NCBI GenBank assembly: GCA_020345705.1
Contig: CP070766.1
Span: forward strand, 725,853-736,429
Length of the DNA: 10,577 nt
Reading direction: 5' to 3'
Source of the DNA: Candidatus Zixiibacteriota bacterium
Lineage (GTDB): Bacteria > Zixibacteria > MSB-5A5 > GN15 > PGXB01
This document shows, in pieces, positions 1 to 6,351 of this stretch. The notes under the pieces are model-generated. The model was given only the letters and a program-made list of their open reading frames with translations, did not search any database and had not been told where the DNA came from. The translations under genes were made by a program, and so were the position numbers. How positions within the stretch are numbered: position 1 is the stretch's first letter; each line of letters begins with the position of its first letter.

Positions 1-2
1 TC

Positions 3-137
3 AACCGCATCAGTCGAATAATGAAGGTGCATCGTTTCAAGATAAATCTTATCCGCGACACGACCACCCCCGTCCAAGAATTCAGGGTTTACGATTCGGC
101 GAACCACACGGAGCTGACGGATACGTACAAGGGGTAG
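3..137 (+). CDS. C-terminal fragment of an unidentified protein (5' end outside window)
   Basis: The frame beginning at base 3 is open from the window edge to a TAG at 135-137 and gives 44 residues ending in ...ELTDTYKG. I recognise no family. Support comes from mixed, protein-like composition, a G/C preference at third codon positions like that of the neighbouring genes, and a terminator-like hairpin about 70 bases after the stop. The opposite strand in the same codon register is also open here, so strand assignment is not certain. No function can be given. Confidence 0.42.
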   Translation, partial: NRISRIMKVHRFKINLIRDTTTPVQEFRVYDSANHTELTDTYKG

Positions 138-207
138 CCGGCTGCATCTGGAAATACCGTGAGCCCACGCAGTCGCGTGCGGCGACCCGACACCACATAC
201 ATTTTAT

Positions 208-240
208 GTGCCGCCGAGTTATCGAACCCGGCGGCGCTTT
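208..240 (+). terminator. Probable Rho-independent terminator of the left-edge gene
   Basis: GTGCCGCCG at 208-216 pairs with CGGCGGCGC at 229-237, with one G-T wobble. After an A/C mismatch an inner GTT/AAC stem continues and closes on an ATCG tetraloop at 221-224. The strong G/C stem is followed by CTTTAT, a short and imperfect T tract. It lies between the left-edge gene and the membrane-protein gene, as expected for a terminator of the former. The weak T run limits confidence. The opposite strand has no T run after the hairpin. Confidence 0.5.
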
Positions 241-317
241 ATATGTACGGCCCCACATCAATCGGTCTTATTTATGCTTGCCTTAAGAAGGTCAGCTTCG
301 TTTATTCAAAATGACAT

Positions 318-1691
318 ATGAAGAAATTAAATGTCAACCTTGCCATATTTATCGGGATTCTGGTTCTTTATGTCGCCGGGCAGGCCTTGATAGGAACGTA
401 TCACCCGGACAATAAGCAATTCCGGTTTGACGCGCCGTCAGACGTCGATTTCTTGTACTATGGGGCTATTATTAACACTGTGCTCGACAGTATGCCGCCG
501 GAGAACCCGGCTTTCGGCGGCGTGAAATTGACCCAGCCTTTTATTCAGTACTACCCGGCGGCAATGCTGGCCGGAGTATTCAATCCGTACAACAGCATCA
601 GAATACTGAATATCATTTACCTGATTCTTTTCTGGTTGCTTCTGAAAAATCTGTTTCCGGACAAGTACGGCCTGCCGCTGGTTATTCTGTTTGCATCATC
701 GACCTTTGGAGCCGAGATAAATTCGCTCGGGGTGGATTTGATTGCCAGAGGCTTCACGCACGCGCCGTTTTTTATTTTGCTGGCGGCGGCGATTTTCTGC
801 CGGAAGCTATCGATAAGACTGGCGGCCGTTTTTGCGGCGGCGCTGATTAACGGGTATCTAATGCTAATCGCAATGATTTATTTCGGCGTCATGCTGATTA
901 TGAAAAGATCGCGGGTGAATGTCTGTCTGATTGCCTCTTCCCTTGTCGGCCTTGTCATTGCCTCGATAATCGTTTATTCGCAGGCTACCCATGAACTGTT
1001 TTATACCCCCTTTGTCAGAGCCTTCGCCTTCAATCCGATCGAGATAATCAAGCATGCCGCACCGTTTATTATATTGCTTCTTTTTTACCGGCATACGGGC
1101 ATGACGGTGCTCCTGGTGATATCAATCATTTTCGGATCTCTTATTCACTACAATCCATTCTTCCCTGTCTTCATGGTTTATCTCTCGGGTTCGATGCTTA
1201 TGGCGGCCGGTGAGCGAAGACGCCCGCAAAGCGGGCTAGTCGGCCTTGCGGTAACGGTGCTCCTGTGTGCCGGTTTCATTGTTTCCGCCTATGGAAAATA
1301 CAATCCGCATAATCGAAATTATTACCCCAGGTATGACTCAAGACTTGACCGTTCGATTAACTGGGTGCTGGACAATACCGATGATGACGATGTTTTTCTG
1401 GCTCTTCTGCTCGACAATACCGACCTGGCGCTGATAATGCAGCACCGACCGGTTTATCTCGGCTATATCGGACACGTGGCGCACCTGCGCCTTAACTGGC
1501 AGGATAGATACAATCAATTCGTCAAAATGTTCGCAACCGGACAGGCGCCGAAAGAGGTCGGCTACATTTACTTCGGACCGGTCGAGAACAAGTATTTCCC
1601 CGAGGCGCATCTATCCTACCCGATCGTCTATCAGGACGAGCAGGGAAAAATCTATAAGACAAAGCGAGACAGACTCAGATTTGATCTCTAA
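318..1691 (+). CDS. Multi-pass membrane protein, GT-C glycosyltransferase-like
   Basis: This is a 457-residue integral membrane protein with about nine to ten hydrophobic segments. These comprise one near residues 8-25, several between 95 and 295, and a last one near 306-325. A soluble C-terminal tail of about 130 residues follows. The first outer loop carries an acidic pair (S41-D42-V43-D44) followed by MPPENP (59-64) and QYYP (77-80). This resembles the first loop of GT-C-fold, DUF2298-like membrane proteins, which use lipid-linked sugar donors. The tail (VYLGYIGH near 379-386, YIYFGPVEN near 416-424, then PIVYQDEQGKIYK) resembles the C-terminal domain of those proteins. Neither substrate nor activity can be read from the sequence. 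An in-frame TGA at 312-314 rules out a longer N-terminus. No good ribosome-binding site precedes the ATG; AAGAAGG at 285-291 is too far away. Its last 17 bp overlap the end of the convergent kinase-like gene. GT-C-like membrane protein is well supported; an actual glycosyltransferase is inference. Confidence 0.85.
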   Translation: MKKLNVNLAIFIGILVLYVAGQALIGTYHPDNKQFRFDAPSDVDFLYYGAIINTVLDSMPPENPAFGGVKLTQPFIQYYPAAMLAGVFNPYNSIRILNIIYLILFWLLLKNLFPDKYGLPLVILFASSTFGAEINSLGVDLIARGFTHAPFFILLAAAIFCRKLSIRLAAVFAAALINGYLMLIAMIYFGVMLIMKRSRVNVCLIASSLVGLVIASIIVYSQATHELFYTPFVRAFAFNPIEIIKHAAPFIILLLFYRHTGMTVLLVISIIFGSLIHYNPFFPVFMVYLSGSMLMAAGERRRPQSGLVGLAVTVLLCAGFIVSAYGKYNPHNRNYYPRYDSRLDRSINWVLDNTDDDDVFLALLLDNTDLALIMQHRPVYLGYIGHVAHLRLNWQDRYNQFVKMFATGQAPKEVGYIYFGPVENKYFPEAHLSYPIVYQDEQGKIYKTKRDRLRFDL

Positions 1692-3084
1692 CTACAGTGG
1701 TGGTCATGACTTCGATCACTATTGAGGCAATGTCGGCTCTGATTTCAGCCGGTGGTATCCGGCCCGCGTCGTACAGCTCCGCCCAGATCAGCTGTCCATC
1801 CCGGGAACGAAACAATCGGGCGTCGATCAGCGCATGTCCCGACGATTCGGCTGTTTCCTTAATGCCGATTTGCCCTATCAATACAAAATCCGTTCCCTCC
1901 GAACGTGAGAAGACAAATATCTGAGATGTATCTTCAAGCGGCATGCTGACAATCTCGGGATAGACAGCAAGCCCGCGGCCGGTGTCAATCATACCGCCGA
2001 TATCTACGGCCAGGCTCTCGGCAAAATCTTCGAATTCGAGCGGGCCGTTATTTTCGAAGGCAAAGATCATGAGAGTCGATGTTTCCGGAGCGGTCCCACC
2101 GAGCCTGCTTTTCAAATAGTCGGCGATATACCCGTATAAAGACACCGTCACCAGAATAATAACGGATGCCAGCACAACCCAGTTCCAGGCGTCTTTTCTT
2201 CGGATCGGGGCCAGCGAGACAGGTTCGGACGTCTTGAAATATCGAAGTTCCGAGATTATCTCATAGACATGCTGGTAACGCCGGGCGGCATTCTTTTCAA
2301 GCATTCTCGTGACGATTCTCTGCAGCCGGTCGGGAACGTCACGCATGTACCTTGACATAGGTTCCGGGTTTTTCCCCCTGATGGCGTTGATGATGTCCCT
2401 GACATTTCCCCTTCGGAAAGGCATCACTCCGGTGACCATCTGGTACAGCATGATTCCAAGAGAGAATATATTCGAGCGCGCGTCCATTTCCTTTCCCTCG
2501 ACGTGCTCCGGGGACATATAGGTGACAACGTCGGCGGGCAGATTGTCTCCCCTGACATCAGATTTGCAGGGTGCTTCCACCAGGTTCAGGCACATAACCT
2601 TGACCTGCCCGTCGCGCGTAACAGTTATATTTTCAGGGATCAGGCTTTCAAGCATTTGATCATCTTCATGAATTATGGCCAGGGCGGCGCAAATCTGACG
2701 AGTAATTTCGGTACTGCCGTCGACCGACAACGGCCCTCTCGCCAGCATGTCCCTGAGCGTCAACCCTTCCGCGTACTCCATGGCAATGAATTCTTTGCCG
2801 CCAGCCTCGCTGACTTCGTATACGGCCAGCACATTGGGATGACTCAGCCGCGAAACGGCTTCGGCGGCGTCAATCAACCGCTTTCGCGTTTGAACGTCGA
2901 AAGCGTCACCCGGCTTGAGAACTATCAATGTCACCCGGCGGTTGAACCTGGTATCTACGGCAACGTAGATATCACTCACTTCAGTTGAGGCAATTTTGCC
3001 CGAGATCACATAATGAGAAATCTTCTCTTCTCCGCCGGACCTCTCCGGAAGGCCGCTTTTATCGGCTGGAAAACCGCCATTCAT
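1675..3084 (-). CDS. Membrane-anchored Ser/Thr pseudokinase (PknB-type fold) with TolB/FlgO-like C-terminal domain
   Basis: The product has 469 residues. Residues 24-285 follow the bacterial Hanks-type (PknB-like) kinase fold: alphaC-region AEAVSRLSHPN (E75), hinge MEYAEGLTLRDML, PEN (150-152), SPE (191-193), DARSNIFSLG (D201) and ARRY (267-270). The catalytic residues are lost. The VAIK lysine is I54 (VTLIVL), HRD is L145-E146-S147 with the following K as I149, DFG is C165-L166-N167, and the glycine loop keeps only G29. ATP-dependent phosphotransfer is therefore unlikely, and I call it a pseudokinase, perhaps a scaffold or ligand sensor. One membrane segment (about 300-320) is followed by a domain of about 130 residues, predicted periplasmic. 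It starts STLMIFAFENN and contains FVLIGQI and DGQLIWAELYD, resembling the TolB-N/FlgO-like tails found on bacterial kinases and cyclases. It is transcribed divergently from the sigma-factor operon. The start is the ATG at 3084-3082; the upstream ribosome-binding site is poor. The fold is certain; inactivity is inferred from motifs. Confidence 0.9.
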   Translation of the reverse strand: MNGGFPADKSGLPERSGGEEKISHYVISGKIASTEVSDIYVAVDTRFNRRVTLIVLKPGDAFDVQTRKRLIDAAEAVSRLSHPNVLAVYEVSEAGGKEFIAMEYAEGLTLRDMLARGPLSVDGSTEITRQICAALAIIHEDDQMLESLIPENITVTRDGQVKVMCLNLVEAPCKSDVRGDNLPADVVTYMSPEHVEGKEMDARSNIFSLGIMLYQMVTGVMPFRRGNVRDIINAIRGKNPEPMSRYMRDVPDRLQRIVTRMLEKNAARRYQHVYEIISELRYFKTSEPVSLAPIRRKDAWNWVVLASVIILVTVSLYGYIADYLKSRLGGTAPETSTLMIFAFENNGPLEFEDFAESLAVDIGGMIDTGRGLAVYPEIVSMPLEDTSQIFVFSRSEGTDFVLIGQIGIKETAESSGHALIDARLFRSRDGQLIWAELYDAGRIPPAEIRADIASIVIEVMTTTVVRDQI

Positions 3085-3100
3085 AGGACCACTCGATGAT

Positions 3101-3122
3101 TGTCAGAGTTATCGCCCTGACA
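3101..3122. repeat. Inverted repeat TGTCAG/CTGACA near the pseudokinase transcription start
   Basis: TGTCAG at 3101-3106 and CTGACA at 3117-3122 form a perfect 6-bp inverted repeat around a 10-base spacer. AGTTAT also occurs twice, at 3107-3112 and 3122-3127. The repeat spans the inferred start point of the leftward transcript, so it could be an operator or an RNA hairpin. Six-base arms can arise by chance. Confidence 0.25.
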
Positions 3123-3151
3123 GTTATAATTCACCGGTGAAAAGGTCATAA
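3123..3151 (-). promoter_or_regulatory. Candidate promoter for the pseudokinase gene
   Basis: Read on the minus strand, TTATGA (3151-3146) and TATAAC (3128-3123) are separated by exactly 17 bases. The -10 element is good and the -35 weak. Transcription would begin near 3116, leaving a leader of about 30 bases before the ATG at 3084. A perfect palindrome sits in the spacer (reported separately). This is a motif match only. Confidence 0.3.
3130..3141. promoter_or_regulatory. Perfect 12-bp palindrome TTCACCGGTGAA, candidate operator
   Basis: The 12-base sequence equals its own reverse complement. It lies inside the 17-base spacer of the candidate leftward promoter, in the intergenic region shared by two divergent genes, which is where a dimeric repressor would act. 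The binding protein is unknown, and I see no second full copy in the window. Confidence 0.35.
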
Positions 3152-3284
3152 AATTGTGCCGAGAAATCAACAATATTATCAACTCCGGCGGGCAATAACT
3201 GAAGATGGGCGAACTGCCCAGACATTGCCGGTCATCATGACTTTCTCACCGGGGTCCTGGGCGAAAATATCTTGACATTTTCAA

Positions 3285-3313
3285 TTGTTTCTCAAGAACC
3301 GATTTCTTATAAT
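3285..3313 (+). promoter_or_regulatory. Sigma70-like promoter for the ECF sigma operon
   Basis: TTGTTT (3285-3290) and a consensus TATAAT (3308-3313) are separated by 17 bases. Transcription would start near 3320, giving a leader of about 50 bases before the GTG at 3373. A perfect TTGACA at 3272-3277 lies too far upstream (30-base gap) to pair with this -10 box. The housekeeping-type match suggests that basal transcription of the operon need not depend on its own sigma factor. Confidence 0.45.
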
Positions 3314-3372
3314 CCCTAGGTTGTATTGAAACTGAGGGTGTAGGGCTTCGTAGCCTGTACTGAAAGGCATAA

Positions 3373-3939
3373 GTGCCGGAGCTGACGGATAAAGAACTGA
3401 TTGAATGCGCCCTGGCCGGGAACCAGGATGCCTACAAGCAGTTGATGACCCGGCATCAGACGGCGATCTTTCACATTGTCTTCAAGATTGTTAGGGACAA
3501 AGAAACGGCGGCCGACCTGGTGCAGGAGACATTTATGAAAGCCTTTGCTTCGCTGGCGACATATCGAGCCGAATTCAAATTCTCGACCTGGCTGTATCGA
3601 ATCGCGGCCAATTGCGCCATCGACTATCTGCGGAAGCAGCGAATCCGCACCCTGTCTCTGGATGCTCCGACTGAAACGGCAAACGGCAGGATTGAAATCG
3701 AAGTCCCGGACTTTTCCCACAGTCCCGAGAAAGACCTTGTCGATAACGAAAGAAGAATCTCAGTCAATGAGGCTATTGATGCTCTTCCCGAGAAATATCG
3801 CCTCGTAATCGTTTATCGCCACAAGGATAATAAATCTTATGAAGAGATTGCCGAGGCATTGAATATACCGTTAGGAACGGTTAAGGCGCGGATTTTTCGA
3901 GCCAGAGAGCTCTTGAAGAAAAAGCTGCGCCCGTTTTAA
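3373..3939 (+). CDS. ECF-subfamily RNA polymerase sigma factor (RpoE-like)
   Basis: This 188-residue protein has a normal length and layout for an extracytoplasmic-function sigma factor. Region 2 spans about residues 21-90, with AADLVQETFMKAF (46-58) and FSTWLYRIAANCAIDYLRKQ (70-89). Region 4 spans about 134-184, with ALPEKYRLVIVYRH and the helix-turn-helix SYEEIAEALNIPLGTVKARIFRARELL. It would direct RNA polymerase to a dedicated set of promoters, usually envelope-stress genes. The start is GTG at 3373-3375. A TAA lies immediately upstream in frame at 3370-3372, and AAAGG at 3363-3367 is a suitably spaced ribosome-binding site. It is the first gene of a plus-strand operon, with 21 bases to the next gene. 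No zinc-finger or RseA-like anti-sigma gene adjoins it. Candidates for a regulatory role are the divergent transmembrane pseudokinase and the downstream membrane protein, but this is inferred from position alone. Confidence 0.95.
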   Translation: MPELTDKELIECALAGNQDAYKQLMTRHQTAIFHIVFKIVRDKETAADLVQETFMKAFASLATYRAEFKFSTWLYRIAANCAIDYLRKQRIRTLSLDAPTETANGRIEIEVPDFSHSPEKDLVDNERRISVNEAIDALPEKYRLVIVYRHKDNKSYEEIAEALNIPLGTVKARIFRARELLKKKLRPF

Positions 3940-3960
3940 TGAATCGCCGAAGGGACCAAT

Positions 3961-5025
3961 ATGGCTGTAAAGGCATTATATCCGCTTATCATTTTGATGG
4001 TTCTTGCCCCGCAAGCGAGCGGTGGATCATACAGCTTCGAGTACCAGAAAAACATAGATGTCCCCGAGAAATCCGAACTTATCATCATTAACACCTCCGG
4101 CCGGATCGAAATCAAGGGCACCCCGGATCAGGTGATATCGATCAGCGCCCTCAAAAACGTTCGCGCCGCCGATCCCGAGGAGGCGGAAGAAGTCGCCGAG
4201 CATATCGAGATCAAGGTCAGCCAGAGCGGTCGAAGAGTCACCGTCAAAACTCGCTATCTAAAGATGTCGGGACGATCCCGATCCTTCTGGCAGAAACTTT
4301 TCGGCAGTGGGCCCGACGTCTTCGGATCGGTTGACTTCACTATCACCGTTCCCCAGCAGTGCGCCATCGACGTTGATAATACCGCCGGCGACATCCTGAT
4401 ATCCGGTGTTGCCGGTCGAGTCCAGGCGAGCGGGACATCCGGCAGCGTGGTAATGGAGGAAATTGAGGGCGATGTCTTTTTAAGCTCGATTTCGGGGGAT
4501 ATCCACATTCTTAACACCAACGGGCAGATTGACATCGGCGCCGCCGGTTCGAACATCGAACTGAACTCAGTCGTCGGCTCTGTCGATATACGTTCAACCT
4601 CGGGTGACAAAAAGGGTGAATACATCTCAGGTCCGGTGACAATCTCTCAGTCATCAGGTCTGGTCGATCTGCGGTATCTTACGGGAGATTTGCGGGTCAA
4701 GTCTACGTCGGGGATGGTCTATGTGGAACAGGAAGAGGGGGCTGTCGATATTGCGACCCACTCGGGAAAAGTATCGGTGAAGACCGAGCTCTTTTCGGAT
4801 CGCGAGTACTTCGTGGAAACGACAACCGGGAGCATTACCTTTCTGGTTCCTGAAACATCTTCAGGATACGTGCGTATGGAGACAGTCACAGGGGAAATAA
4901 ACACGGAATTGCCTCTGTCGGTAAGTTCCTTTTCGAGGAATAAGCTGGTCGGCAGTTTCGGCGGCGGCGATTCGAAAATAACGCTCCTGACGTCCTCTGG
5001 AGACATAACCTTAGGGGAATATTGA
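3961..5025 (+). CDS. Secreted DUF4097-type beta-solenoid protein (putative adhesin family)
   Basis: The product has 354 residues. An N-terminal signal sequence (about 1-21, hydrophobic LYPLIILMVLAPQASG) implies export. The rest is beta-rich and matches the DUF4097 pattern of short strands separated by SG or TG turns (NTSGRIEI, NTAGDILI, STSGMVYV, TSSGDITL). Between G143 and G269 a glycine recurs almost exactly every nine residues, each followed by an alternating hydrophobic strand. This predicts a regular right-handed beta-solenoid. Residues 70-120 are less regular and more charged (EEAEEVAE; WQKLFGSG). Members of this family often accompany ECF sigma factors and envelope-stress genes, but no biochemical activity is established. 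AAGGGA at 3950-3955 is a well-placed ribosome-binding site for the ATG at 3961. The gene follows the sigma factor by 21 bases and ends one base before the next start, so co-transcription is very likely. Confidence 0.9.
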   Translation: MAVKALYPLIILMVLAPQASGGSYSFEYQKNIDVPEKSELIIINTSGRIEIKGTPDQVISISALKNVRAADPEEAEEVAEHIEIKVSQSGRRVTVKTRYLKMSGRSRSFWQKLFGSGPDVFGSVDFTITVPQQCAIDVDNTAGDILISGVAGRVQASGTSGSVVMEEIEGDVFLSSISGDIHILNTNGQIDIGAAGSNIELNSVVGSVDIRSTSGDKKGEYISGPVTISQSSGLVDLRYLTGDLRVKSTSGMVYVEQEEGAVDIATHSGKVSVKTELFSDREYFVETTTGSITFLVPETSSGYVRMETVTGEINTELPLSVSSFSRNKLVGSFGGGDSKITLLTSSGDITLGEY

Positions 5026-5026
5026 C

Positions 5027-6322
5027 GTGCCTCGGCTGATGGGAAATATAACCTCGAAATGGACCCCGGCAATGGCCGCAGCATTGCTGACGTTCTGGCT
5101 GCTTGGTGGACTACTCAGCGCTTCGGCTGCGACAGAAGAGCCCCGACCGGCAAAAAAAAGCGCGGCGTCGGAATATTCAACGTCTCTGAGAATCGAAGAT
5201 TCGACAGGCGAGACGACGTTCATCGAATTACACGTCACACCCGAGGGGGCTTATGGCGTCGACAGCAGCGGCGAGGAATGGGAATACGATTTCAGCCAGG
5301 ACAGGTTTATTAAGGAAGACTCCAAGGGGACTAAAACCGTCTTCACCAAAAGGCGAAAGACCGCCGAACCGCCGGAAGTACTCGAGCCGCCCGATTTGGG
5401 GGATCTCCCCGAAAGAATACTGACTTCCAGAAAGATCAGCGGGCTGAAGCTGGGAGCAGTTACAGTCGACGCTGATGAAAGAGTCAGGGGACCCGTTGTC
5501 GCCCTGGGGCCGGTAACTGTCCGGGGCAAAGTCGTTGGCGACGTCATATCCTATCGCAAAATCACCGTCACCTCGACCGGAGAAATCACTGGCGATGCTC
5601 GCGCTCCCGAAATCGTTAAAATGCGTGGCGGCGTCATTACCGGGAGTCGAATCGAAACGGAACTTCCGGCTGTGCCGGAACTGGATATATTCGCCGAGAA
5701 TTCATACACGGCGCTGACGGTTAACATAATCATCCTGGTTGCGCTTCTGGTGTGCGGTCTGCTTCTGGTCGCCGTCTCGTCCGGCGCCGTTAAGAGGGTC
5801 AAAACATGCATCGAAGCGAGCTTTGTCAGGTCATTTTTTGTCGGCCTTCTGGCCTGGTTTGCGTTTGTGCCGGCCTTTGCCCTTCTCATTCTGACCATTA
5901 TCGGTATCCCGGTGGCCCTGGTGGCTCTCCCTCTGGCCACTCTCCTGGCGGTAATACTGGGAATCGCCGGGCTCGGCCAGTTTGTAGGTGAGAAGATGTC
6001 GCGTTATCTGGGCCAGGCCGGAAAATCACAGCTGGGTCATGTCATCCTAGGCATCATAGTTCTTAACGCATTCTGGCTGCTGATGTCGCTTTTCCTGATA
6101 AAACCCGGCTCGGTCAGCCAGGGTTTTGCGACTCTGTTCCTGGTTTTATCCATAGTAATCTGGGGAATTGGAACAAGTGTCGGTGTCGGTGCGGCTATCC
6201 TGACCAGATTCGGTAGTCGGGACAGACGGCGGCCCGTCACGGTCCAAGTTGAAGTCGGCACGACAACGCCGCCACCGCCGCCGCCCACACCTCCTCCATT
6301 GAGTTCTGATGAAGAAAAATAA
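5027..6322 (+). CDS. Bactofilin-like (polymer-forming) repeat domain fused to a polytopic membrane domain
   Basis: The product has 431 residues. Residues 1-35 form a signal sequence or N-terminal anchor ending ASAA. Residues 50-110 are a hydrophilic beta-rich segment. Residues 140-210 hold short valine/glycine repeats (VRGPVVALGPVTVRGKVVGDV, TGEITGDARAPEIVKMRGGVITGS) typical of bactofilin/polymer-forming domains. Residues 228-392 contain about five hydrophobic segments. The C-terminus is a basic linker (SRDRRRP), a proline run (TPPPPPPTPPP, 414-424) and an acidic end. It probably sits in the inner membrane with the repeat domain outside, unlike classical cytosolic bactofilins; role unknown. 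Start choice: GTG at 5027 is preceded by AGGGGA at 5013-5018, eight bases away. The in-frame ATG at 5039 lacks such a site and would remove only four residues. An in-frame TAG at 5012-5014 excludes a longer form. Its start is one base after the DUF4097 stop, implying translational coupling. Confidence 0.85.
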   Translation: MPRLMGNITSKWTPAMAAALLTFWLLGGLLSASAATEEPRPAKKSAASEYSTSLRIEDSTGETTFIELHVTPEGAYGVDSSGEEWEYDFSQDRFIKEDSKGTKTVFTKRRKTAEPPEVLEPPDLGDLPERILTSRKISGLKLGAVTVDADERVRGPVVALGPVTVRGKVVGDVISYRKITVTSTGEITGDARAPEIVKMRGGVITGSRIETELPAVPELDIFAENSYTALTVNIIILVALLVCGLLLVAVSSGAVKRVKTCIEASFVRSFFVGLLAWFAFVPAFALLILTIIGIPVALVALPLATLLAVILGIAGLGQFVGEKMSRYLGQAGKSQLGHVILGIIVLNAFWLLMSLFLIKPGSVSQGFATLFLVLSIVIWGIGTSVGVGAAILTRFGSRDRRRPVTVQVEVGTTTPPPPPPTPPPLSSDEEK

Positions 6323-6351
6323 ATCACGAACATTTATAGCGAGGTCTTAGA

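Noticed and set aside
1..200. Open minus-strand frame in the same codon register as the left-edge gene
   Set aside because: It is quite protein-like toward base 1, but has no convincing start codon or ribosome-binding site, and the hairpin orientation fits the plus strand better. I could not exclude it fully.
2..286. Open plus-strand frame 2 running across the left region
   Set aside because: The translation is rich in Arg, His and Pro, crosses the terminator-like hairpin and resembles no protein. The frame ending at 137 is more plausible.
1222..1236. GCCCGC-AAA-GCGGGC perfect hairpin
   Set aside because: It lies inside the GT-C-like coding region and encodes an ordinary loop. It has no T run and no repeat copy elsewhere in the window.
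2503..2988. 161-codon plus-strand open frame
   Set aside because: It lies wholly antisense to the pseudokinase gene, whose frame shows clear kinase motifs. The antisense product has no domain-like features.
3272..3313. Perfect TTGACA (3272-3277) with TATAAT (3308-3313)
   Set aside because: The 30-base gap is far too long for one promoter; TTGTTT at 3285-3290 gives the correct 17-base spacing.
5551..5940. 129-codon minus-strand open frame
   Set aside because: It is antisense to the bactofilin-like membrane gene. Its Arg/Thr-rich composition is typical of a shadow frame.
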